Shown: piece after piece, positions 1-5,289 of the stretch
Layout: each line of letters starts with the position of its first letter
Position numbering within the stretch: position 1 is the first letter of the stretch
Assembly: GCA_007116865.1 (NCBI GenBank)
Contig: SKHR01000036.1
Span: forward strand, 1 to 5,289
Source of the DNA: Marinospirillum sp.
GTDB lineage: Bacteria > Pseudomonadota > Gammaproteobacteria > Pseudomonadales > Halomonadaceae
Length of the DNA: 5,289 nucleotides
Reading direction: 5' to 3'
Position numbers and translations under genes: made by a program
The notes under the pieces: generated by a model
What the model saw: only the letters and a program-made list of their open reading frames with translations
The model's database searches: none
What the model was told of the DNA's origin: nothing

Positions 1-336
1 GCGGATTATGACCCTCAGCCTTTTCAAGCGGTTGGACTTCCTGAGGCGGCCCTGAGCTGGCAGGTCAGTCGTTTGTCTTCTGGTGAAAAGCAGCGCTTGG
101 CATTATTGCGTGCGCTGGCTTATCCCCTGGAGGTTTTATTGCTGGATGAACCCACGGCCAATCTGGATGCCACGACCGCGTTAGCGGTGGAACAGTGGCT
201 GGTTGCACAGATACGTCAGCAGGCTTGGCCGACTCTTTGGGTTTCGCATGACCCGGAGCAAATTCAACGCGTGGCGGATGCCCATTGGCGGATGGATGCG
301 GGTCAGCTCAAGGAGGTCAGGCATGGCCGTGATTGA
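1..336 (+). CDS. fetA: FetA-like ABC transporter ATP-binding protein, 3' part
   Basis: This is the C-terminal 111 codons of an ABC ATPase. It is open at the left edge, so the start, Walker A and Q-loop lie outside the window. Counting from the first visible codon, the ABC signature is LSSGEKQR at residues 25-32, a variant of LSGGQ. Walker B with the catalytic Glu is LLLDEP at 46-51, followed by the D-loop (NLD, 54-56). The switch histidine is H83 in WVSHD. About half of a normal ~220-residue protein is present. The ATPase would sit on the cytoplasmic face and power the membrane protein encoded next. The assignment to FetA (E. coli YbbL, iron export and peroxide resistance) rests mainly on the overlapping downstream gene, which is a clear FetB/YbbM-family permease, and on the LSxGEKQR signature. 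The ABC ATPase call is certain; the substrate is inferred from the family. Confidence 0.88.
   Translation, partial: ADYDPQPFQAVGLPEAALSWQVSRLSSGEKQRLALLRALAYPLEVLLLDEPTANLDATTALAVEQWLVAQIRQQAWPTLWVSHDPEQIQRVADAHWRMDAGQLKEVRHGRD
310..316 (+). promoter_or_regulatory. Shine-Dalgarno site of fetB
   Basis: A near-perfect AAGGAGG lies 6 nt before the ATG at 323, inside the last codons of the upstream ATPase gene. It decides the fetB start: an in-frame ATG at 203 would add 40 residues with no such site and would lie deep inside fetA. The arrangement implies translational coupling of the two transporter subunits. Confidence 0.85.
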
Positions 337-1132
337 GCTGGCCTGGTGGCAACTGCTACTGGCGCTGGGGTTGGTCATGGGGTTGGCCTGGCTCACTCAC
401 CTGGCTCGACTGGGGCTGGCCCGAAGCCTGGTGATCGGTGCCTTAAGAACCGTGCTGCAACTGGCCCTGATCGGTCTGGTGCTGGAAACCCTGTTTGCCT
501 TGGGCACCCTGTTTTGGGTCAGTTTAATGGCGCTGGTGATGTTGCTGCTGGCCGGGCGTGAGGTGATGGCACGCCAGACTCATCGCCTCAGCGGAGGGTG
601 GGCTTATGCGATAGGCACGTTTTCCATGTTTGTGTCGTCGTTTTCTGTGGCCTTGCTGGCCTTATTGGTGTTGATCGGCCCCGCGCCCTGGTATACCCCT
701 CAGTATGCGATTCCATTGTTGGGCATGCTGCTGGGTAACACGATGACGGGGGTTTCACTGAGTCTGGATCGTTTGACCACCCAGGCCTGGCAGCAGCGTT
801 TGCAAATCGAAAATCGCCTGCTGTTAGGACAAGACTGGAAAACCGCGCTGGGGCCGGTGCGTCGGGAGGCCCTGAGAGCAGGCATGATCCCCAGCATCAA
901 TGCGATGGCCGCTGCTGGCATCATCAGCTTGCCTGGCATGATGACCGGGCAGATTTTGGCGGGCACACCCCCGGCGCTGGCGGTTCAGTATCAGATTTTA
1001 ATCATGCTGCTGATTGTTTTGGGCACGGGTTCCGGGGCTTTGCTGGCGGTGATGGCAGGCAGTCGACGCTTGTTTGATCAGCGCCAGCGTTTGCGCCTGG
1101 ACCGCCTTGAAGCGCCGCAGGTCAGACAGTAA
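323..1132 (+). CDS. fetB: FetB-like ABC transporter permease (iron export family)
   Basis: This 269-residue polytopic membrane protein is the permease half of the FetAB transporter family (E. coli YbbM, UPF0014), whose members are about 260 residues. I see about six or seven hydrophobic segments, near residues 9-28, 36-58, 63-79, 95-119, 126-144, 188-212 and 222-246. Family-typical blocks are IPLLGMLLGNTMTG at 130-143, the EALRAGMIPSINAM stretch at 182-195, GIISLPGMMTGQILAG at 199-214, and YQILIML at 223-229. The C-terminal tail is short and rich in Arg. The ATG at 323 is chosen for its strong Shine-Dalgarno site and because the product then begins just before the first membrane segment. The gene overlaps fetA by 14 bp in a different frame, so they form an operon. 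In E. coli FetAB is reported to export iron and protect from peroxide stress; the same role here is inferred. Confidence 0.9.
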   Translation: MAVIELAWWQLLLALGLVMGLAWLTHLARLGLARSLVIGALRTVLQLALIGLVLETLFALGTLFWVSLMALVMLLLAGREVMARQTHRLSGGWAYAIGTFSMFVSSFSVALLALLVLIGPAPWYTPQYAIPLLGMLLGNTMTGVSLSLDRLTTQAWQQRLQIENRLLLGQDWKTALGPVRREALRAGMIPSINAMAAAGIISLPGMMTGQILAGTPPALAVQYQILIMLLIVLGTGSGALLAVMAGSRRLFDQRQRLRLDRLEAPQVRQ

Positions 1133-1137
1133 GCAGG

Positions 1138-3516
1138 TTAGTGCAAGCGCCTTTCCAGAAGATCTGACAGGGCGGCAAGGGTGTAGGGTTTGGTGAGTAC
1201 CTCATCCATTCCCGCTGCAATGCAAGCCTGGCGGTCTTCGGTGCTGACATTGGCGGTGAGTGCAATGATTGGTTGGCAGAAATGCTTTAAGCGTAATTGT
1301 CGTGTGGCTTCGTAGCCATCCATGATCGGCATTTGGCAGTCCATCAAAATCAAATCAAAAGCCTGCTGAGCGACCGCTTTTAAAGCGTCCTCCCCGTTGT
1401 TTGCCAACACAGGATGCACCCCAAATTTTTCTAGCAATTTAATAGCAAGCTGTTGATTGATATGGTTGTCTTCAACAACTAGTATTTTTTTATCAGAATA
1501 TTGTCGCCAAGTGATCATCGAGGCTTCCCGGTGCTCAACTGGGTCGCAAGGCTGGTAAGGTATTTTAAACCAGAAGCTTGAGCCTTGTGCGGGTGTACTG
1601 TCCATGCCGATCTCCCCTGCCATTAAACGAACCAGTTCCGCTGAAATTTTAAGGCCCAGTCCGGTGCCGCCATACTGGCGGCTGGTTGAGGTGTCTGCTT
1701 GAGAAAAGCTCTGAAATAATTTGTTTTTTTCGGTTTCACTGATCCCTATGCCACTGTCTTTTACTGCCAGGCAAAGTTGCTTTTCCTGCAGCTTTACTTC
1801 CAGTTGAACGTAACCCCTTTGGGTGAACTTCAGTGCATTGGAAAGCAGATTGTTGAGTACTTGCCTTAAACGCAGCGAATCACCCACAACCCATGGGCTG
1901 ACGTCTTGTGCATAGTGGACGGTCAGCTTCAGTCCTTTTTTATGCGCTTGATGCTGGAAAGTAGCCTGCAGCCCTTCAATGATTTCACGCAAGGGGATGG
2001 GCTGAGATTCCAGTGTCATTTTTCCTGCTTCTATCTTGGAAAAGTCCAAAACATCATTGACCAGTCCCAGCAAGAGTTCTGCTGAGCTTTGTGCCAGTTG
2101 AAGCTGAGTTCTCTGCTCGCTGGTTAATGAGCTGTCTTCAAGTAGCGATAACATGCCAATCACACCGTTGATCGGTGTGCGGATTTCATGGCTCATGTTG
2201 GCCAGAAAGCGACTTTTCGCCTTGCTTGCCTGTTGAGCTTCATGGTGAGATTTTTCCAGTTTTTCTGCAGCCCGGTTGATGCCCTGCTTGAGCGCATCCA
2301 GATCGCCTAAATAATCGCCATGAATACGGGCGTCCAAATGCCCCTCGGCAAGGCCCGTCATCACCTGTGTGGCCTCGGTAATCATCTGATTGAGCTGACC
2401 AGCCAGCTGATTGAAGCCTTGCGTCAGGCGTCCCAGCTCATCGTCGCGAGCCACACTGAGGGGTTGCGAAAAATGCCCCGAAGACACCATGCCCTGCATT
2501 GCCTGGGTCATTTTTAATAAGGGTTGAACCAAGTGCTGACGCAGCAGCCAGATGACCAGCCCAAGGACAGCAAGCAGGGTGAGTCCAGTTAAAATCAGGG
2601 TGTTGAAGACGGCACTCAGGCTGGTTTGCAAGTGTTGATCAACGGCTGTGCTGGAAGTCACCAAAAGGCTACGGCCTATGGAGGTGCCCAAAGAGTCTTC
2701 AATGGGCAGTTCAAGTAATAGCTGATCACCAAAGCGACTCAGACGAGGCTCGACGGAAGGGGCCAATGAATAACGTGCCAGGATCCAGTCAGCGGCAGAC
2801 TGGCTGAACCAGTCGTGATGAGCCAGCAGATAATCATCATTGAAAGTCACCGTCGTGTTTTGATAGACCGGAGGAATCTGGCCACCAAAACGGTTCAACA
2901 AAGCTGTTTTGCTGAGAAGCAGTGTCCATTCATAACCCGCCTCACGTAAATCTCTGACGACAGAGCCGACCCCCTGAGTGACTGAAATCACGCCGAGTAC
3001 CTGCCCCTCGTGCAGAATCGGCGCAAAGCCGATCATTCCAACACCGGCATTGCCGATGCCGAACGTGGCTTGAGCCTTGCCGGTTTGCAAGGTGGTTTGT
3101 ACCAAAGGGTGAGGTGCCGGGCTGCCAGCGTAGGTGACATCCCATGAGCGCGCACGAATGATGCCTTGATGGTCAATCACCTGGGCATGAACACTACGAT
3201 AATCTGTGAGCTGGCTAAAATCCTCTGTCAGATTGGCCAGGGGTGCATACATGAGCCGGTGCGACTGAGCCTGCAAGCCAGCTCGTATCGCTGGATCGCG
3301 TGCCAGGCCGGTGGCAATCGCTGTGACGGCATCCAGCTTGGCCTGTAGTCTGAGCTGAATATTTTGCTCTGCAAGAGTCAGTGCCTCCTGCTTGGCCAGT
3401 GCTCTGGTGGGCTGGATATTCGTGAAGTAAACAATGCCAGCCACCAGGGCTAGGGTACAAATCCCGGCGCCTAACGAAGTGAGCAGTAAGTGTCTGACAA
3501 TGGAAGGCTGTTTCAT
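1138..3516 (-). CDS. Membrane hybrid sensor histidine kinase with periplasmic CACHE-like sensor and receiver
   Basis: A 792-residue hybrid sensor kinase. Membrane segments lie at about 10-31 and 303-325, enclosing a ~270-residue periplasmic sensor. Its VIDHQGIIRARS (113-124) and APILHEGQVLGVISV (165-179) strands look like a CACHE/PAS-like fold, probably double CACHE. HAMP follows at ~326-379 (DDELGRL at 358-364), then a second HAMP-like stretch at ~380-425. HisKA carries the phosphoacceptor H443 in MSHEIRTPING. The ATPase domain has the N-box (NNLLSNALKF, 555-564), G1 (DSGIGIS, 587-593) and G2 (GGTGLGL, 616-622). The C-terminal receiver (~676-790) keeps E682/D683, phosphoacceptor D726, T754 and K776, so kinase and receiver both look active. 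No HPt domain follows, so a separate HPt protein and output regulator are required. The start has no good Shine-Dalgarno site, but the next Met is residue 89, after the first membrane segment. BarA/RpfC-like architecture; the ligand is unknown. Confidence 0.93.
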   Translation of the reverse strand: MKQPSIVRHLLLTSLGAGICTLALVAGIVYFTNIQPTRALAKQEALTLAEQNIQLRLQAKLDAVTAIATGLARDPAIRAGLQAQSHRLMYAPLANLTEDFSQLTDYRSVHAQVIDHQGIIRARSWDVTYAGSPAPHPLVQTTLQTGKAQATFGIGNAGVGMIGFAPILHEGQVLGVISVTQGVGSVVRDLREAGYEWTLLLSKTALLNRFGGQIPPVYQNTTVTFNDDYLLAHHDWFSQSAADWILARYSLAPSVEPRLSRFGDQLLLELPIEDSLGTSIGRSLLVTSSTAVDQHLQTSLSAVFNTLILTGLTLLAVLGLVIWLLRQHLVQPLLKMTQAMQGMVSSGHFSQPLSVARDDELGRLTQGFNQLAGQLNQMITEATQVMTGLAEGHLDARIHGDYLGDLDALKQGINRAAEKLEKSHHEAQQASKAKSRFLANMSHEIRTPINGVIGMLSLLEDSSLTSEQRTQLQLAQSSAELLLGLVNDVLDFSKIEAGKMTLESQPIPLREIIEGLQATFQHQAHKKGLKLTVHYAQDVSPWVVGDSLRLRQVLNNLLSNALKFTQRGYVQLEVKLQEKQLCLAVKDSGIGISETEKNKLFQSFSQADTSTSRQYGGTGLGLKISAELVRLMAGEIGMDSTPAQGSSFWFKIPYQPCDPVEHREASMITWRQYSDKKILVVEDNHINQQLAIKLLEKFGVHPVLANNGEDALKAVAQQAFDLILMDCQMPIMDGYEATRQLRLKHFCQPIIALTANVSTEDRQACIAAGMDEVLTKPYTLAALSDLLERRLH

Positions 3517-3547
3517 CCGGCGCCCAATGATAAAAGATCTAGCCTGA

Positions 3548-3576
3548 ATACTAATTCACCCTTGGATCAGGAACAA
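3548..3576 (-). promoter_or_regulatory. Weak candidate promoter for the hybrid kinase gene
   Basis: Read on the - strand, TTGTTC (3576-3571) and TAGTAT (3553-3548) are separated by exactly 17 nt, a -35/-10 layout with 3/6 and 4/6 matches to the sigma-70 consensus. It lies in the 69-bp gap between the 168-aa gene and the kinase. The kinase may instead be read through from that upstream gene, since I see no terminator in the gap. Confidence 0.22.
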
Positions 3577-3585
3577 CCAGCCTAA

Positions 3586-4092
3586 CTAGGCAGCGGCTTT
3601 AAAGCGGGTGATCTCACTGACCAGAGTTTCGGTGTCCGGGCGGGCTTGAGCTGCGTAGGCGGCAGCCACCTCACGGGGTGAGGGGCTGTGGATGGGTTTC
3701 ATGGTGGTGACAAATTGCAGCTTGGGGAATTCTTCGGTCAAGGCTCTAAGCCAGCCGAAATAGGCGGGATACCCGCGTGAAAGGGCTTGTCCCATGTTGC
3801 TTTGCACCTGACTGGCCAGCTGACGACTTTGCTGGTCTTCAACCAGAATCCAGTTGGCATTGCCGGGATAGTCTGGTCGGGCAGTGGGTTTGCCCGCCTG
3901 GTAAGTAGCGAATAATGGCGCAGCCCCCTTGACCGGCAATTGATCATAAAGCCCGGGCAGGTCGGGTGAATAAACCGGTGCCATCATCAAACTCAGCATC
4001 AGCGAAAACTGAGCGCCCTGCGCGGTATTCAGCGAGGCGTTCAGCGTCTCATGAGCTTCAAGTGACTGGCTGTAGGCGTTTTCTATGCGCAT
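3586..4092 (-). CDS. Hypothetical protein, 168 aa, upstream of the hybrid kinase
   Basis: I do not recognise this protein. It has 168 residues, no signal peptide and no clear membrane helix; the Met-rich FSLMLSLMM (29-37) is too short to span a bilayer. The N-terminal part (1-38) looks helical. It is followed by a Pro/Gly/Tyr-rich middle (39-80, with YSPDLPGLYDQLP), then WILVEDQQSRQLA (81-93), a helix-prone region, and an Ala-rich tail ending KAAA. There is no cysteine and no obvious catalytic motif. The LN...FSLMLSLM segment loosely recalls the N-terminus of VC2046/SO_2500-family proteins, but not enough to assign it. The ATG at 4092 has only a weak upstream GGAA. Long unbroken reading on the same strand as the kinase, and base composition like its neighbours, support a real gene. 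It could form an operon with the kinase (69-bp gap) and is divergent from thiC. Confidence 0.72.
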   Translation of the reverse strand: MRIENAYSQSLEAHETLNASLNTAQGAQFSLMLSLMMAPVYSPDLPGLYDQLPVKGAAPLFATYQAGKPTARPDYPGNANWILVEDQQSRQLASQVQSNMGQALSRGYPAYFGWLRALTEEFPKLQFVTTMKPIHSPSPREVAAAYAAQARPDTETLVSEITRFKAAA

Positions 4093-4165
4093 GAATCAAA
4101 AGTTCCGTATTTCGCTATGGAAAAACTATCGGCCATGCAAGGCAAAACTTAAATTCAATCCGATG

Positions 4166-4187
4166 ATTACCCCTATTGCAGGGTGAT
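4166..4187. repeat. Imperfect palindrome upstream of the thiC promoter -10
   Basis: ATTACCC (4166-4172) is complementary to GGGTGAT (4181-4187) over 7 bp, counting one G-T pair, around an 8-nt centre. It covers the -35 region of the probable thiC promoter and ends 6 bp before the -10 hexamer. Five T residues (4187-4191) begin at its last base, so on + it also resembles a small terminator, but no + transcript is expected to enter from the left. A binding site for a regulator is possible; chance is also possible. Confidence 0.35.
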
Positions 4188-4190
4188 TTT

Positions 4191-4199
4191 TGCTACACT
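4191..4199 (+). promoter_or_regulatory. Probable extended -10 promoter of the thiC leader
   Basis: TGCTACACT contains the extended -10 dinucleotide TG, one spacer base and TACACT, which matches the TATAAT consensus at 4 of 6 positions. A start point about 7 nt after the hexamer would fall near 4206, and the riboswitch P1 helix begins at 4207. That close fit is the main support. There is no convincing -35 at 16-18 bp (the region reads CCTATT or similar), as is common for extended -10 promoters. Sigma-70-type recognition is inferred. Confidence 0.55.
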
Positions 4200-4206
4200 C
4201 AGCAGA

Positions 4207-4289
4207 CGTCTTGACGGGGTGCTGCAACCGCAGCTGAGATGATACCCGTTGAACCTGAACCGGCTAGCACCGGCGTAGGGATCAAGATG
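4207..4289 (+). promoter_or_regulatory. TPP riboswitch (THI box) aptamer
   Basis: A complete thiamine pyrophosphate aptamer lies in the thiC leader. P1 pairs 4207-4214 with 4282-4289, 8 bp with one G-U. P2 is formed by the GGGGT around 4216-4220 and ACCC at 4244-4247. P3 is a compact perfect hairpin (GCTGC 4221-4225 with GCAGC 4230-4234, AACC loop). The conserved CTGAGA (4234-4239) is the arm that binds the pyrimidine ring of TPP. CCTGA (4254-4258) and GTAGGGA (4275-4281) form P4 and its internal loop, and CCGG/CCGG (4260-4263 with 4270-4273) forms P5; this arm binds the pyrophosphate. All consensus blocks are present, in order, directly upstream of thiC. TPP binding is expected to lower thiC expression by ending transcription or hiding the ribosome site. 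Confidence 0.97.
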
Positions 4290-4292
4290 CTC

Positions 4293-4326
4293 CGCCTGTT
4301 CAAGGTGCCTGCATTCTTTGTTTCTT
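4293..4326 (+). terminator. Possible expression-platform hairpin with U-rich tail
   Basis: CGCCT (4293-4297) pairs with AGGTG (4303-4307) around a 5-nt loop. ATGC (4287-4290) can also pair with GCAT (4311-4314) outside an internal loop, and the U-rich run 4314-4326 follows. This would be a weak intrinsic terminator just after the aptamer. The tract is interrupted by C and G, and the stem is short with one G-U, so control at the ribosome binding site is an equally good explanation. Confidence 0.3.
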
Positions 4327-4354
4327 CCGGTCTGGCTCGATTTTCCTGTTGATT

Positions 4355-4360
4355 GGGGGT
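4355..4360 (+). promoter_or_regulatory. Shine-Dalgarno site of thiC
   Basis: GGGGGT lies 4 nt before the ATG at 4365. It can pair along six bases with the 16S anti-Shine-Dalgarno ACCUCC, using one G-U pair. It is the only reasonable ribosome site in the leader. It fits the thiC start chosen from protein similarity. Its G-run makes it a natural target for riboswitch-controlled masking. Confidence 0.6.
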
Positions 4361-4364
4361 TTGT

Positions 4365-5289
4365 ATGCGCCAGCCTGAGACTGAATTTTCCACCCGCTTT
4401 TTAAAATCTCGTGCCCAAGTGGACCAGGCCAGCATCCAGCCACTGCCTGCATCGCGCAAGGTATATGTTCAGGGCTCACGGCCAGATATTCAGGTGCCGA
4501 TGCGTGCGATCACGCAGCAAGAGACACAAACCCAGGCCGGTATTGAAGAAAACCCGGATATTCTGGTTTATGACACCTCGGGGCCCTACACCGACCCGCA
4601 GGCCCAGATTGATATTCGTCAGGGATTGCCTGCTTTGCGTGCCGCATGGATCGAAGCCCGTGCCGATACCGAGCTGTTAAATGGCCCGACCAGTGAGTTT
4701 GGTCGCCGCCGCGAAGCCGATCCTACGCTGGAGCCGCTGCGCTTTGACCTCAAGCGCAAGCCACGCCGAGCGCTGCCGGGTAAAAACGTCACCCAGTTGC
4801 ACTATGCCCGCCAAGGCATCATCACGCCTGAGATGGAGTTCATTGCCATCCGCGAGAACCAGAAACGCCAGCAGTTGGGCAGTGAGGCGGTCGAAGCCAT
4901 TCTTCAGCAACAGCATGCTGGTCAATCCTTTGGTGCCGCCATTCCGCAGGAAATCACGCCAGAGTTTGTGCGCGATGAAGTCGCACGTGGTCGAGCGATC
5001 ATTCCCTGCAACATCAATCACCCGGAAACAGAGCCGATGATCATCGGGCGCAACTTTCTGGTGAAAATCAACGGCAATATCGGTAATTCCGCCCTGGGTT
5101 CGTCGATTGAAGAAGAAGTCGCCAAGATGACCTGGGGCATTCGCTGGGGTTCAGACACCATCATGGATCTGTCTACCGGCAAACACATCCACGAAACCCG
5201 TGAATGGATCATCCGTAACTGCCCGGTTCCGGTGGGCACCGTGCCGATTTATCAGGCTTTGGAAAAGGTCAACGGGATTGCCGAAGACC
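4365..5289 (+). CDS. thiC: Phosphomethylpyrimidine synthase ThiC, 5' part
   Basis: ThiC is the radical-SAM enzyme that rearranges 5-aminoimidazole ribotide into HMP phosphate, the pyrimidine half of thiamine, in the cytoplasm. The first 308 codons are visible, about half of the usual ~630 residues. The gene is open at the right edge, so the zinc ligands and the C-terminal Cys motif for the [4Fe-4S] cluster are not seen. The ThiC-associated N-terminal domain contains VYDTSGPYTDP (68-78). The catalytic barrel begins near TQLHYARQGIITPEMEFIAI (143-162) and continues through RAIIPCNINHPE (210-221), NGNIGNSALGSSIEEE (236-251), MDLSTGKHIHETREW (267-281) and VPIYQALEKVNGIAED (293-308). N238, M267 and Y296 match the family's substrate-binding positions. 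The ATG at 4365 follows a GGGGGT site, and the N-terminal length matches E. coli ThiC to within a few residues. Expression should be controlled by the TPP riboswitch in its leader. Confidence 0.98.
   Translation, partial: MRQPETEFSTRFLKSRAQVDQASIQPLPASRKVYVQGSRPDIQVPMRAITQQETQTQAGIEENPDILVYDTSGPYTDPQAQIDIRQGLPALRAAWIEARADTELLNGPTSEFGRRREADPTLEPLRFDLKRKPRRALPGKNVTQLHYARQGIITPEMEFIAIRENQKRQQLGSEAVEAILQQQHAGQSFGAAIPQEITPEFVRDEVARGRAIIPCNINHPETEPMIIGRNFLVKINGNIGNSALGSSIEEEVAKMTWGIRWGSDTIMDLSTGKHIHETREWIIRNCPVPVGTVPIYQALEKVNGIAED

Noticed and set aside
203..322. Upstream in-frame extension of fetB starting at the ATG at 203
   Set aside because: It would overlap fetA by more than 130 bp, lacks a ribosome site and adds a basic non-family N-terminus. 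The ATG at 323 has AAGGAGG at ideal spacing.
2320..3460. Small open frames inside the kinase gene on both strands
   Set aside because: They are explained by the intact 792-residue kinase frame.
3517..3526. GC-rich GGCGCC palindrome just upstream of the kinase start as a possible operator
   Set aside because: A 6-bp palindrome of this kind is common by chance and has no flanking symmetry.
4169..4191. Hairpin plus T run as a rho-independent terminator on the + strand
   Set aside because: The gene to its left is on the - strand and reads away from it, so no + transcript is expected to end there. I kept it only as a possible operator-like palindrome.
4199..4459. Open frame of 86 codons on the - strand across the riboswitch
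   Set aside because: It runs antisense through the conserved TPP aptamer and the thiC start, with a low-complexity product and no ribosome site.
4411..5239. Several open frames of 70-120 codons on both strands inside thiC (for example 4681-5040 + and 4677-5021 -)
   Set aside because: The frame starting at 4365 encodes unmistakable ThiC along its whole length; the others are shadow frames with no domain content.

Overview
The window looks like an ordinary chromosomal segment from a gammaproteobacterium. The thiC product is close to the proteobacterial form of the enzyme. The fetAB pair, the BarA/RpfC-style hybrid kinase and the moderate GC content all fit that group. I cannot name a genus. 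No mobile element, tRNA, rRNA, CRISPR array or recombination scar is visible.

Layout from left to right: (1) the 3' half of an ABC-transporter ATPase (FetA-like) runs off the left edge and overlaps the complete gene for its membrane partner (FetB-like), both on +. (2) Only 5 bp after fetB ends, a large hybrid sensor histidine kinase gene ends on the - strand, so the two are convergent with no visible terminator between them. (3) Upstream of the kinase on the same strand, 69 bp away, is a small gene of unknown function (168 aa). (4) A 272-bp divergent intergenic region holds a probable extended -10 promoter, a complete TPP riboswitch (THI box) and its expression platform. (5) The 5' half of thiC runs off the right edge on +.

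Functional picture: three apparently independent units. FetAB-type transporters are known in E. coli for iron export and peroxide tolerance. The kinase has a large periplasmic CACHE-like sensor, HAMP, HisKA, HATPase and one receiver, but no HPt domain and no partner regulator in the window, so it must relay to proteins encoded elsewhere. thiC makes the thiamine pyrimidine (HMP-P), and its leader should switch it off when thiamine pyrophosphate is plentiful.

I did not find a convincing undescribed system. The points most worth a second look are the unrecognised 168-aa protein beside the orphan kinase, the layout of the riboswitch expression platform, and an imperfect palindrome just upstream of the thiC -10 element.
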